Assembly (NCBI GenBank): GCA_022361395.1
Contig: JAKSAX010000101.1
Coordinates: 1 to 43,175 of the forward strand
Reading direction: 5' to 3'
DNA from: Desulfobacterales bacterium
GTDB lineage: Bacteria > Desulfobacterota > Desulfobacteria > Desulfobacterales > Desulfobacteraceae
Length of the DNA: 43,175 bases
Shown piece after piece: positions 22,532 through 32,800 of the stretch. Each line of letters starts with the position of its first letter. The first letter of the stretch is position 1. The translations under genes were made by a program, and so were the position numbers. The notes below the pieces were generated by a model. The model was not told the origin of the DNA and did no database searches. It saw only the letters and a program-made list of their open reading frames with translations.

Positions 22532-24619
22532 TTGAAAATCAAACTCTCCATAGCTAAAAAATTATTCGTATTCCTAATGGCTGTTACATTTCTTATTTTC
22601 GGTCTTTTATTTTTACTTGCCAATAATGCGTTACAGGAATTCGGAAAAGTGGCCATGAAGACAAACACACAGCAGATAAAAAGCCTGTCCGAATCCTATC
22701 TGATGGATATTGCCCGTGAGAGAGTTCAAAAATTTAATGAAAAAATAGCAAAATACGAATCAAGTGCGGCGTTTGTGGCAAAGCGGGCCGGGGAAATATA
22801 CAACCGGATGGATGAAGAGATTCAACAGAGCGGGACGTATCCGGACTTAAGCCGGAGTATTGAAAATAACATTTTTTACACGCCAAAAACGCTTCCGTGT
22901 ATAACGGCTTTCTGGGGAAGCGATAAAATATCAGAGAAAAAAAACCAGGAACTCAGGGCATTGTTCCGTCTGGATGCTGATTTGGAAACCGCAAAATTCC
23001 TGACAGCTGAAAGTATGGCCGCCCATATCATCACATTGTCCGGAATCGGTAAATACTTTACGGAAAATCCATCTGCCAGGGCCAGGTGCTTTGATTTACC
23101 GCCGGCTTCGGTATTTGACCTGAGGGACGGAGAACCGGTCACCATTTATACAAGAACGCCCGGCCAAGGTAATCTTCCGAAAATAACACAGCCCTATAAG
23201 GACGATGTAATTGACGGTTTTATCATTACGGCAACAGCCCCGATAGTGGATAATAAAGGCATTTTAAGGGGAATAGCAGGAATTGATGTCCCCCTGGCCG
23301 ACATTTCCAGATCCCTGAAAACAGACAGCAACAAAAAACGATTTTTCTTTTTTATCGGAACAGACGGAGAACTCATGGGGTTCCCCCAGAAATGTATGGA
23401 TTTTTTCGGTTTAAATATTGACCAAAAGGCGTTTAAACACTCAAAAGACACCTTATCACTAAAATTAACAGACTCTTCCATACCTGAGGTAAAAAAAATA
23501 GACCAGTGGATCCGGGAGGACAAGAAACCCTTTTTCAGGTTAACCGTTGATGGTGAACCGCTGTTATTGGCAGTTGCCCGTTTCAGCCAGGCAAAGCACC
23601 GCCTGGTGGAAGTCATGAGTGAGAGAGAGATGGTGGCATCCATCCGCCGGACCGGGGAGGCCCTTGAAAGAAGCGATTCAAAGATAAAATACCATTTTTT
23701 AATGTATGCCCTGGCATTTTTCATTTTTTCCATTGTCTGTATTTCCGAAGCCGTCAGAAGCGTGGTAAGGCCTATTCAGCACCTGACAGCGTTTACCCGC
23801 AGGATTGCAAATAAAGAGTACCATCTGCGTTCAAAGCTTTACAGAAATGATGAAATCGGAGACCTGTCCATTGCCCTTGATATCATGGCCAAGCGTCTCG
23901 GGCAGTACAAAACCCAGGAAAAAAACCTTGTTGAAGACCTTTCCAGGCAGGGCCGGCAGTTGAAACAGCTGAACGAATACCTGGTCTATTTTGAAGAATC
24001 CGAAAGAAAAGCCATTGCTTCGGAACTTCACAGCACAATTGCCCAAAGCCTCGGAATCGGGGTATCAAAAATCAGAAGCCTGATAAACCGGGAGGATCCT
24101 CCCCAGCCGTCTGACCTGGAGGAATTGCAGGCTTTTCTGGAGTATGCGGTCAAGGATATCAGAAAAATCATGTATGAACTTGCCCCGCCGATATTGAACG
24201 ATTTTGATATTGATGTGGCCATTGAATTCTTAATCGAAGAAATCAACGAAAAAAAGGGAACGGATTTTGTTTTCCATAATGCCGTAGGCGGGGCAGTCGG
24301 ATTGAACAAGGCCCTGAAACTTACATTTTACAGGGCTGTCAAAACACTGCTATTCAGTATCCTCGAACAATCGGACGCCCCACAGGCAGGGGTGGAAATA
24401 TCAGCGGAGAAAACCCAGCTGCTTATCCGTATGCATGCATGCGGGGCAGGCATTGATACAGAGAAGCTGATGTGCCTGCCGGTCGGCAGTTCAGGCTCCC
24501 ACCTCCTGTCCGAAAGAATGAGACGGCTGGGAGGGTCCATGTCCACCCGTGAGACGGAGAAGGATTGTGTCCTTATCGATCTTGCGGCCCCGGTTTTAAC
24601 GGATCACCCTCAGGAGTAA
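22532..24619 (+). CDS. Membrane sensor kinase-like protein with degenerate catalytic boxes
   Basis: A 695-residue protein starting at TTG behind AAGGGCGG. One membrane helix near residues 10-32, a large extracytoplasmic sensor (Cache-like) to about 385, a second helix (FLMYALAFFIFSIVCIS, about 388-408), a HAMP domain, then a HisKA_3-type segment ERKAIASELHSTIAQSLG with candidate H500. The acidic residue that normally follows this histidine is Ser. In the ATPase region the asparagine-bearing N-box is replaced by FYRAVKTLLFSILEQ and the G1 aspartate segment by MHACGAGID. The protein may therefore be a weak or inactive kinase, or a phosphatase or sensor scaffold for the divergent NarL-type regulator. 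Confidence 0.8.
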   Translation: MKIKLSIAKKLFVFLMAVTFLIFGLLFLLANNALQEFGKVAMKTNTQQIKSLSESYLMDIARERVQKFNEKIAKYESSAAFVAKRAGEIYNRMDEEIQQSGTYPDLSRSIENNIFYTPKTLPCITAFWGSDKISEKKNQELRALFRLDADLETAKFLTAESMAAHIITLSGIGKYFTENPSARARCFDLPPASVFDLRDGEPVTIYTRTPGQGNLPKITQPYKDDVIDGFIITATAPIVDNKGILRGIAGIDVPLADISRSLKTDSNKKRFFFFIGTDGELMGFPQKCMDFFGLNIDQKAFKHSKDTLSLKLTDSSIPEVKKIDQWIREDKKPFFRLTVDGEPLLLAVARFSQAKHRLVEVMSEREMVASIRRTGEALERSDSKIKYHFLMYALAFFIFSIVCISEAVRSVVRPIQHLTAFTRRIANKEYHLRSKLYRNDEIGDLSIALDIMAKRLGQYKTQEKNLVEDLSRQGRQLKQLNEYLVYFEESERKAIASELHSTIAQSLGIGVSKIRSLINREDPPQPSDLEELQAFLEYAVKDIRKIMYELAPPILNDFDIDVAIEFLIEEINEKKGTDFVFHNAVGGAVGLNKALKLTFYRAVKTLLFSILEQSDAPQAGVEISAEKTQLLIRMHACGAGIDTEKLMCLPVGSSGSHLLSERMRRLGGSMSTRETEKDCVLIDLAAPVLTDHPQE

Positions 24620-24632
24620 AGGAAGGTTTGTA

Positions 24633-25061
24633 ATGATAAAGCAGACGCTTATTTTCTGTATTGTCACATTGGTGCTCACAGCCCATTCCCTCTGGGCGGA
24701 ATCGCCCGAACCGGAAAAAGAGGCCCGGGCCCTGATGGCGGCCGAGGCCTGGCTGTCCATTGTTGATAAAGGGGAATATGACAAAAGCTGGGAAAAAACC
24801 TCTGAATATTTTCAGAACTCAGTATCGAAAAAAGACTGGACCGATGCCCTGACCGGCTTCCGAAAGCCTTTTGGAAAGGTGATCCTCAGAAAGGTAGCCC
24901 AGATGAAATACACCACGAGCCTGCCCGGTGCCCCGGACGGTGAATATGTGGTGATCCATTTTAAAACATCTTTTAAGAACAAGGCCTCTTCTTTTGAAAC
25001 CGTTACACCCTCACTTGAAAAAAACGGGACATGGCGGGTTGCAGGCTATTTTATAAAATAA
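24633..25061 (+). CDS. Exported DUF4019-like protein
   Basis: A 142-residue protein with a signal peptide (LIFCIVTLVLTAHSLWA) and a mature domain starting near ESPEPEKEARALMAAEAWLSIVDKGEYDKSWEKTSEYF, which fits the DUF4019 family of small periplasmic proteins. The C-terminal segment EKNGTWRVAGYFIK is also typical. Function is unknown. The start is 14 bp after the kinase-like gene, and the nitroreductase follows after 12 bp, so the three may be co-transcribed. Confidence 0.75.
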   Translation: MIKQTLIFCIVTLVLTAHSLWAESPEPEKEARALMAAEAWLSIVDKGEYDKSWEKTSEYFQNSVSKKDWTDALTGFRKPFGKVILRKVAQMKYTTSLPGAPDGEYVVIHFKTSFKNKASSFETVTPSLEKNGTWRVAGYFIK

Positions 25062-25073
25062 GGGAGATAATCC

Positions 25074-25640
25074 ATGACCTTTGATGAATTGCTGGGATCC
25101 CGGAGATCCGTACGAAACTACAGGCAGGATCCGGTTTCTCAGGAACTGATCACGGAGATGATAAACGAAAGTACCCTGGCGCCGAATGCCGGTAATGAAC
25201 AGCCCTGGAAATTTATCGTAATTAATAACCAGGCAGTTATGAAACGCATATCAGACGAAAGCAAAAGGAACATCCTCGCCCGAATCGCGGCAAACCCGGA
25301 CGATTATGCAAGCCGGTATAAAACCATCCTTGAAAAAGAGGGGTATAACGTATTCTACAATGCCCCCTGCCTGGTCATGATCCTGGGACCTGCAAGACTG
25401 CGGAATATCTATGCGGACTGCACCCTGGCAGCGGCCTACTTTATGCTGGCAGCCGCATCCCGGGGGCTTGGCACCTGCTGGGTCAACCTTGGCAGGGCAA
25501 TTGAGGATCAGGAGATGCTGACCGAACTGGGTGTTCCGGATGATTGTGACATTATTGCCCCGATAGCCCTGGGATATCCCACACAGATACCGCCCGTTCC
25601 AAAAAGAAAACCACCTGAAATCCTGAAAATAATCGATTGA
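25074..25640 (+). CDS. Nitroreductase-family FMN oxidoreductase
   Basis: A 188-residue member of the nitroreductase fold, with the FMN-binding SRRSVRNYRQDPV at the N-terminus, LAPNAGNEQPWKFIVI, and AAASRGLGTCWVNLG in the second half. Members are FMN enzymes that reduce nitro compounds, quinones or flavins with NAD(P)H. The segment PIALGYPTQIPPVPKRKP near the C-terminus fits the family. AAGGGAGATAATCC precedes the ATG. The next gene is an exported Ni-SOD 206 bp downstream, which may hint at oxidative-stress defence, but the substrate is unknown. Confidence 0.85.
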   Translation: MTFDELLGSRRSVRNYRQDPVSQELITEMINESTLAPNAGNEQPWKFIVINNQAVMKRISDESKRNILARIAANPDDYASRYKTILEKEGYNVFYNAPCLVMILGPARLRNIYADCTLAAAYFMLAAASRGLGTCWVNLGRAIEDQEMLTELGVPDDCDIIAPIALGYPTQIPPVPKRKPPEILKIID

Positions 25641-25846
25641 CGCAGCTTCCGGATACCGGAAAAATACAGGGCAGACTACAGCTCCCTGGGAATCATTGGG
25701 TTTCATCTGCAATAATCAAATTCAGGGTTGATTACACGGCAGTCAGGCCTTACCTTTGTCAATATCCCCCGGGCGGCCTGCCAATTTCCACTGCAATTCC
25801 AAGTGACAGGCCCTGCGGGACCATCCGTGATTAAAAGGAGAGCCCC

Positions 25847-26311
25847 ATGCTTAAGAAAATGAATCATCCCTTTGCCTTTTCCTCATTGGCTGTGATTTTT
25901 TTACTGGTCTTCGGCCTGGCCCCTGCCGTACAGGCCCATTGTCAGATTCCCTGCGGGATCTACGATGACCATGCCAGGGTCAAGTCAATGAAGGAAGATG
26001 CTTTGACCATTGAAAAATCCATTCACAAGATTTCCGCGTTAACCGGAAAAACAGATGCCCTCTCAGTAAACCAGAGGGTCAGGTGGGTTATGAACAAAGA
26101 AAAACATGCCCAGAATATTATCTCAGCCATCAGCGATTATTTCCTGACCCAGCGGGTTAAGCCGGATCAGGAGGATTATACCCGTCGGCTGATAAACCAT
26201 CACGCCGTTATTGTAGCTGCAATGAAAGCCAAACAGAATGCGGCCCCGGAGTTTGTCCAGGCCCTGAAACAGGCCATTGGCGAACTGGAACCGTATTACC
26301 CGGGACATTAA
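25847..26311 (+). CDS. sodN: Nickel superoxide dismutase with Sec signal peptide
   Basis: A 154-residue precursor. A signal peptide (FAFSSLAVIFLLVFGLAPAVQA) ends exactly before HCQIPCGIYDDHARV, which matches the Ni-hook HCxxPCGxYD of nickel SODs: His1 amine and imidazole, Cys2 and Cys6 bind nickel. Cleavage after A30 by signal peptidase would expose His1, the role played in Streptomyces by the SodX protease. The rest is a four-helix-like segment ending GELEPYYPGH. The enzyme would dismutate superoxide in the periplasm. AAAAGGAGAGCCCC precedes the ATG. No sodX gene is next to it. Confidence 0.9.
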   Translation: MLKKMNHPFAFSSLAVIFLLVFGLAPAVQAHCQIPCGIYDDHARVKSMKEDALTIEKSIHKISALTGKTDALSVNQRVRWVMNKEKHAQNIISAISDYFLTQRVKPDQEDYTRRLINHHAVIVAAMKAKQNAAPEFVQALKQAIGELEPYYPGH

Positions 26312-26416
26312 ATATTGCAGCACCGGCCGCCGCCTCTCCGACCAGGCTGTCCCCCGGAGGCGGCTGTCCGGACCTCTTACAGGACCGGTAAAAAACAGCA
26401 CCCGGGGGCGCTATCA

Positions 26417-27724
26417 CTATGTCCCTGGGCGTGAACCTTCTTTGGGTGTATTCCACCTGATGATGACGCAGGTTCCTTTGCCGGGCCGGCTGTCCATAGA
26501 GAGTTCCCAGCCAAAACGTTTGCACAGCCGGGAAACAATACTCAGGCCAAGGCCGAACCCCCGGCTCCGCTCTCCCTTGATATGGGACTGTGTCACTGAT
26601 TCCAGCCGGTCCGGTTCAATGCCCATGCCGGTATCAATGATGGTGATGCGGGCAGGATCGGAAATGATGGAGACCGATCCGCTGGATGTAAACTGAAAGG
26701 CATTCCGGATCAGGTTGGTTACGGCTATATAGAGGATCTCCTCCCTTACCCGGAGGGTGGGGGTGCCGCTGAAGTCCAGCTTCAGTTCAACATCCTTATT
26801 CTCTATAAGATACCGGGTGTTTTCCACGGCCTTTTTAATAACCGGCTCCACATCACAGGTCTCTGTGGGATCATTGTCTTCCCTGGCCAGCCAGAGAAAG
26901 GTCTCAATCGTGGTTTCCATATCTTTCACGGACATGACAATCCGGTTCAGTGGCTTTTTCAGTAAGGGGTTGACCTCTATCTCAGGCTGCTGCTCCATAA
27001 TCTCAACCGCACCCTTGACAATGGTCAACGGGGTTCTCAACTCATGGCTGGCATCCCGGGTAAACTGCTTTTCCCTGCGGATGAAGGCGTTGATCCTCTG
27101 CATGGCAGTCTCTATGCTTGAGGTCAGCATGCTGATTTCCCCCTTCTGGGACTGTTCGGTCCATTGCTCGGGAATTTTTTCAGGATTCAGGCGCTTTATC
27201 TTATTCATGAGGTCGACCATGGGCCTGAACAAGACCCTTGAAGTGATCACCCCGATGATTGTTCCCGGCACCAGGAGAAGGCCCAGGGAGATCATCAGGA
27301 TCTGAAGGGGATTGAGAAAGTCATTTTCCTTAAAAAATTCCCTTCCGTGGAAAAAAAGATAGTGGGTGGCCCCGGTGTCCGGAAGCTTTATTATTCCCAC
27401 ATGCACCGGAGGCCGGTTCTTTTTGTAAAACCGGGTATAAACACCCGGTTTAAGTTCCCGCACAGCCCCCCGGACTTTCTCCGGTACCTGATCCAGCCCC
27501 TGGTAAGCTTTAATAAATCTTGAATGGGGAAAAGGGGTTGTTTTGTCTTTTTCATACTGGTACAGGAAATAGTCCACCTCTGTTTCCAAAAGGTTGTTTA
27601 CCAGGCGGTCAAGATTTTTTCCCATAAGAATAAAGGTGATTATACCGTTGATAACCACCAGGATCGTACCAAAAATCAGAATCGTGACCACCACCCGGAA
27701 CCGGATGCTCTGGTAAAATTTCAT
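26417..27724 (-). CDS. Sensor histidine kinase of the RND efflux operon
   Basis: A 435-residue canonical kinase. Two membrane helices (VVVTILIFGTILVVINGIITFIL; LQILMISLGLLLVPGTIIGVI) flank a ~120-residue periplasmic sensor. HAMP, then the H-box FTRDASHELRTPLTIV, N-box NLIRNAFQF, G1 IIDTGMGI and G2 GFGLGLSI follow, all intact. It is the last gene of the operon, 2 bp after the OmpR-type regulator, its cognate partner. Its periplasmic domain would sense the stress or compound expelled by the pump. Confidence 0.92.
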   Translation of the reverse strand: MKFYQSIRFRVVVTILIFGTILVVINGIITFILMGKNLDRLVNNLLETEVDYFLYQYEKDKTTPFPHSRFIKAYQGLDQVPEKVRGAVRELKPGVYTRFYKKNRPPVHVGIIKLPDTGATHYLFFHGREFFKENDFLNPLQILMISLGLLLVPGTIIGVITSRVLFRPMVDLMNKIKRLNPEKIPEQWTEQSQKGEISMLTSSIETAMQRINAFIRREKQFTRDASHELRTPLTIVKGAVEIMEQQPEIEVNPLLKKPLNRIVMSVKDMETTIETFLWLAREDNDPTETCDVEPVIKKAVENTRYLIENKDVELKLDFSGTPTLRVREEILYIAVTNLIRNAFQFTSSGSVSIISDPARITIIDTGMGIEPDRLESVTQSHIKGERSRGFGLGLSIVSRLCKRFGWELSMDSRPGKGTCVIIRWNTPKEGSRPGT

Positions 27725-27726
27725 TA

Positions 27727-28404
27727 TTATTCCTTTAGTCTGAAACCAACACCGTGGACCGTCTGCACCAGTGCCCGGTCAAAGGGTTTGTCAATTTTCT
27801 TCCGCAGGTTATAGAGGTGGCTTCTCAACACATCGCTGCCCGGGGGCATATCCCCCCACAGGGTGTGCTCTATCTCTTTTCTGGACACCACATTGGGACT
27901 GGCCTCCATGAGCTGCCTCAAAATAGAGATACAGGCGTTGTTCAGCTCAATGGCCCGGCCCTGGCGGGTCACCTCAAAGGTGCCCAGGTCCATGGTGAGA
28001 TCCCCCACGGCCAGCACCTTTTTATCCCGGGAACGCCGTTTGGCAAGTACCCGCACCCTGGCCTCCAGTTCTTTGAGGGCAAAGGGTTTGACAAGGTAAT
28101 CATCCGCACCGGAGTCAAAACCCAGGAGCTTGTCGTCCAGGGTGTCCCGGGCCGTGAGCATGATCACCGGTACCTGTTTATCCGCCTGCCGGCGAAGTTT
28201 CCGGCAGAGGGTGATCCCGTCCATACCCGGCAGCATCAGATCCAGGACAATGACGTCATACTCCTGGGTCAGGGCCAGGTGAAGGCCGCCGATACCGTCC
28301 ATGGAAAAATCCAGTATAAACCCTTTGGGCTCTAAAAAATCACTGATATTTTCCACTATGGCCGGGTTGTCTTCAATGACCAGCAAACGGATATTCTCTT
28401 TCAT
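27727..28404 (-). CDS. OmpR/PhoB-family response regulator
   Basis: A 225-residue regulator with a receiver (LLVIEDNPAIVENISD, phospho-Asp in VIVLDLMLPGMDG, LTARD, lysine in VKPFALKELEAR) and a C-terminal winged helix (LNNACISILRQLMEASPNVVSRKEIEHTLWG...VLRSHLYNLRKKID). Such regulators bind tandem heptamers with ~11-bp spacing, and three such heptamers overlap the promoter of this same operon at 34475-34503, which suggests autoregulation. TTGGAGGATCCAA precedes the ATG. It lies between the channel gene and the kinase gene. Confidence 0.93.
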   Translation of the reverse strand: MKENIRLLVIEDNPAIVENISDFLEPKGFILDFSMDGIGGLHLALTQEYDVIVLDLMLPGMDGITLCRKLRRQADKQVPVIMLTARDTLDDKLLGFDSGADDYLVKPFALKELEARVRVLAKRRSRDKKVLAVGDLTMDLGTFEVTRQGRAIELNNACISILRQLMEASPNVVSRKEIEHTLWGDMPPGSDVLRSHLYNLRKKIDKPFDRALVQTVHGVGFRLKE

Positions 28405-28426
28405 TTGGATCCTCCAACGGAACCGC

Positions 28427-29815
28427 TCAGGGTTGTGATATGTTACGGCCAGTATAATAGTCTAACTCTTCCAGGGCAAGGACAAGGGAGACCCTGGCAT
28501 CGGCAAGGTCACCCTGGGCTGCAACAAGATCGTTCTGGGCCTCGTTCATCCGGACCAGGGAGGCCTGGCCGGCGCGGTACTCCTTTTGGACAAGATCCCT
28601 TGTGGTTTCCACCAGGGAGGTGTTTTCCCGCTGGAGTTCCAGGGCCTGGCGGGCGGAATCCACCTTGGATAGTGCAGACCGGATTTCCGAGGCAGCAGTG
28701 ATCCGGGCCTCTTTCCGCACCTGTGCAAGCTCCCGCTTCTCCGATACCGCTTTCCGGACCGCGGACCGGGTGGCACCGCCGGAAAAGATCTCAAAACTGA
28801 GGGAAATACCCACGGATGCTCCCATATTGCCTGAATCTCCCAGGCCGTCGAACTCATCTATTCCGCTTCCGCCATAACCGCCCACCAGGGATATTGTTGG
28901 GAAATAGCCTGATTTTTCCCGGTTGATTCCGGCTTCAGCCTCCTGAACGGCAAATTCATCTTCTTTCAGGTCCGGACGGTCTGCCAGGGCGGCACTGATA
29001 TCCGAAGCCAGCTCTTTCTCGCTGACCGGGTCCCCCCACCGGGGTGAGGCGGTCAGGGCCTGGACTTCCATGCCCCGGGGCAGGCGGGCCTCTCTGTACC
29101 CCATCAGGGCGGCCAGGCCATAGCTGTACTCCTTATAGGACTGCCCGGCTTCAATCAGGGACGCCTTTGCCGAATTGACCCTGGTCTTATAATTCAGCAC
29201 ATCACTGTAGGAGCCCGTGCCGAGACGCTCTTTGGCAATGGCCTCCTTTTCCTGTTCCCGGTTGAAGTCCATGTCGGACCTGGCAATCCTGATATTTTCT
29301 GCTGCCAGCTGCACATTAAGAAAGCTCTGGGCAATTGACCATGCAAGGATGCGCCGGGCATCCTCCCGGGCAGCAAGGCTGGCTTTTTCCCCGTATCGGG
29401 CTGCCAGGGCATTATACTTCCGGTAAAACCCCTGAAACAGCACCTGGGTGACGGAAATTTTATTGGTGTATTGATTTTCAGAGGCTGAGGGAGAAGAAGT
29501 GTCAGTGGCCTCCGTGTAATCCCAGGACGAGGACAGCCCCACTGTGGGAAGATAATCCGCCCTGGCCCGGTTTATGGTTTCCATGGCCTGGATAACATTC
29601 TCCTTAGCCGCCTCAATGGTGGGGCTGTTTTCAAGGGCAATCTTTTTGGCCCGGGCCAGGGTCAGTGTAACGGCAGGCGCCGGGGATGGGCTTTGCATTA
29701 TTTCGGCGGCAGGTTGGCCGGAGGTGGATGCGGCCGTGGCGGGGCTGCCCTGGCCCGGGCCAAAAAGAAAAGCAATTACATAAATAGACAGCAACACTAT
29801 ATTAAAAAATCTCAT
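28427..29815 (-). CDS. TolC-like outer membrane channel protein
   Basis: A 462-residue outer membrane efflux protein with a signal peptide (FFNIVLLSIYVIAFLFGPGQ). Two repeats of long helices with the family pattern are seen, for example ALENSPTIEAAKENVIQAMETINRA near the start and EKRELAQVRKEARITAASEIRSAL in the second half. It would form the trimeric exit duct of the adjacent RND pump. The ATG overlaps the RND stop by 4 bp (ATGA). Confidence 0.9.
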   Translation of the reverse strand: MRFFNIVLLSIYVIAFLFGPGQGSPATAASTSGQPAAEIMQSPSPAPAVTLTLARAKKIALENSPTIEAAKENVIQAMETINRARADYLPTVGLSSSWDYTEATDTSSPSASENQYTNKISVTQVLFQGFYRKYNALAARYGEKASLAAREDARRILAWSIAQSFLNVQLAAENIRIARSDMDFNREQEKEAIAKERLGTGSYSDVLNYKTRVNSAKASLIEAGQSYKEYSYGLAALMGYREARLPRGMEVQALTASPRWGDPVSEKELASDISAALADRPDLKEDEFAVQEAEAGINREKSGYFPTISLVGGYGGSGIDEFDGLGDSGNMGASVGISLSFEIFSGGATRSAVRKAVSEKRELAQVRKEARITAASEIRSALSKVDSARQALELQRENTSLVETTRDLVQKEYRAGQASLVRMNEAQNDLVAAQGDLADARVSLVLALEELDYYTGRNISQP

Positions 29816-32800
29816 GATGACGCTCCCGGAGAGAAAGAATTCAGGGGTTCAGGTTCAGGAAGATTGCGTTTGAAAGCCGGCTCAAGACGGTTCCGGGAAA
29901 CCGGAACAGGACCGAACCCGCCGGCCAGCGCATATCTGATGTCATTGATAATGGCAAACAGGCAGGGCAGAAGCACCAAAGTCAATATTGTGGCAAAGGC
30001 CACACCAAATGCCAGGGATATTCCCATCGGGATCAGCTGCCGGGCGTGCTGGCTGGTCTCCAGGATCAGGGGTAAAAGCCCGCCGATGGTGGAGATGGAG
30101 GTAAGCATCACGGCCCGGAACCGCCTCAGGCCGCCCTGGAAAACAGAGTCGAAAAATCCCATTCCCTCTTCCAAGTTCATGTTGATCCGTTCAATAAGCA
30201 CGATGGCGTCGTTGACCACAACCCCGGACAGGGCCACCATGCCGAACACCGAGAGTATGGAGAGCATGTGGCCCATGATGAAGTGTCCCATTACAGCCCC
30301 CACCAGGCCGAACGGGATGGTCATAAGGATAAGAAACGGCTGGACATAGGACCGGAACATGGTGGCGATGATCACGAACATGCCCATGACGGAGATGGGT
30401 ATCCAGATATAAAGGCTGCCAAAGGATTCTGCAGAGTGTTTGGCATCCCCCTCCAGAATAATACGCATATCAGGATATGCCTCCCGGATCTCCCTGAACA
30501 CGCCGGCCTCAAGTGTGGAAATGACTTCTCCGGCCACAATTTTTGCCCTGTCCACATTTGCCGACACCATGATCTGGCGGGAACCGTTTTTCCGGGTGAT
30601 GGTGGAAAATCCCGGTTCAAAACTGATGTCAGCCACAGCTTCCAGGGGTATCCAGGTGCCGTCAGAGGTTTTTATCTTGTATTTGCCGATGGACTCCCGT
30701 GTCCGGCGCTCAGCCTCTGTAAGACGGACATAGACCTCGACCTCGTCATTGTCCCGCTGGATTTTCAGGGCCTCGGACCCGTAGTAGGCCTCGTAGATCC
30801 GGGTGGCCAGGTCTGACAGGCTTATACCTAAATATTCGGCTTCGGGCCTGATATGAAACTTAAGCTCGTTTTTTCCCGGGGCATTGTCGGAGTAAACCCG
30901 GGAGACCCCGTCTATGGCGGCCAGTTTTGCCATTATCCTGTCGGCGGCATCAGACATCCGGTCCAGGTTCTGCCCCTGGAGGCAGATCTCCACAGGGGCG
31001 CCCGGAGGCCCGCTGTTTGAAGCGGAAAAATCCAGGGACTGGACACCGGCAATGTCACCGGCAGCAGTTTCCCAGGCCGTGATAAAATCATCCGAATGGA
31101 CACCGCTCTCACCCGGATCCATCAGGGTTACCCTGACCCCTCCCTCGTGCGGGGAGGCGGTATCTGATCTACCTGCGGTCTCTCCGGCGTTCTGCCCCAC
31201 CGTGGCCAGGGTGTTCACAATCAAAGACTCCCCCGGGCCGAATGCCCGGGCAGCCTGCCGGGCTCCGGCTTCAATTTTCTCCACCGCGGCCCGGGTTACG
31301 GCAAACGGGGTACCTTCGGGGAAGGCCACAGAGGCGGTGATGATGGAGGAGGCCTGGTTGGGAAACACGTTAAACTTGATAAAACCGCCCGCAACCAGGC
31401 CTGCACACAATAAAAGAAGGGTGATACAGAGGCTGACAAACAAATACCTGAAGCGCACGCAGGCCTTTAATACAGGATAATAAACCTGGCGGGCAACACG
31501 CTCCATACCGGCCACAGACCTGTCATGGAACCGGTTTATTGCGGTTAACAGGATATTCCCCTTTTTAACCGGTTTCGGCCTGTCTGATAAACCGGATAAA
31601 TGGGCCGGCAGCATAAACAGGCACTCCACAAGAGAGACCAGCAGGCAGGCAATCACAGCCGTCGGCAGCGCCACTATGAATTTACCCATCATCCCTTCAA
31701 TGTGATAAAGAGGGAAAAAAGCCACAATGGTTGTAAATATGGCCGCCAGAACCGGCAGTCCGACCTCCCCGACCCCTTTCATCACAGCCTCCATGGAAGA
31801 GGCCCCGTTCTTCCGGTGATAAAAGATGGATTCCCCCACCACAATGGCATCGTCCGCCACAATCCCCAGAACCATGATCAGCCCGAACAGGGTAATCTTG
31901 TTTAACGAGATTCCACAAAAATGTACAATGGCCAGGCCTCCAAGCAGCGATATAGGTATGCCCATACCTGCCCAGAATGATATTCGAGTATCCATAAACA
32001 GCCAGAGCAGAACAAATACCAGCAAAAGCCCCATAGCAGCATTGGAATAAAGAGTGGAAAGATTTGACCGGGTGCTTTCGGTGTTGTCGGAAAGAATAAC
32101 GATCTCGGAACCCCGTGGAAGCTGTTCATTTTTCTCCTCCTGATATTGGCGGACCTGGTCTGCAATGCGGATGGTATCCTCTTCTCCTGCCAGGATATTG
32201 ATTAAAACGGCCGGCCGGCCGTTGGCCATGACAGAGAGGCTGTCCTGGGTGAATCCGTCTTTGATATCTGCAATATCGCCCAGGAAAAGGGTCTGTCCGT
32301 CCTCCCCGCTGATAATTTTGATCCGCGACAGTTCCTGCCCCGTGTACTTGCGGCCCATGGTCCTGAGACGGATATCTTCGGCAGAGGTTCTCAGGGTTCC
32401 CCCGGACCGGTTCAGGCTGTTATCACTGACAACAGCCGCCACCTCATCTATACTCAGGTTGTACTTGCGCAGGCTGTCCTGGGGGATCTCAATGGATATC
32501 TCATAGGCCCGGGTGCCGGAGAGGTTGACCTGGCTCACCCCTGGCAGGTGCTGGAGCTCTTTTTTTATACTGTCTGCCCATTCCTTGAGCCGGACCTCCC
32601 CCATATCACTGACCAGTCCCAGGCTGATCACCGCCCGTTGAATGGACGGCCGGACAATTGAGGGGGTATCGGCATCATCCGGAAAGGTGGAAATACTGTC
32701 CACCTCGTTGCGGACCCGGTCCAGGAGGCGGTCCGGGTCATACCCGTCGGTTACGGTGATCACCGTGCGCGAAGACCCTTCTGCAGATGTGGAGGTATAC

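Noticed and set aside
25641-25846. Possible regulatory structure between nitroreductase and Ni-SOD
   Set aside because: Only a 6-bp stem TTCCGG/CCGGAA without a U-tract and no clear promoter or metal-regulator box could be identified.
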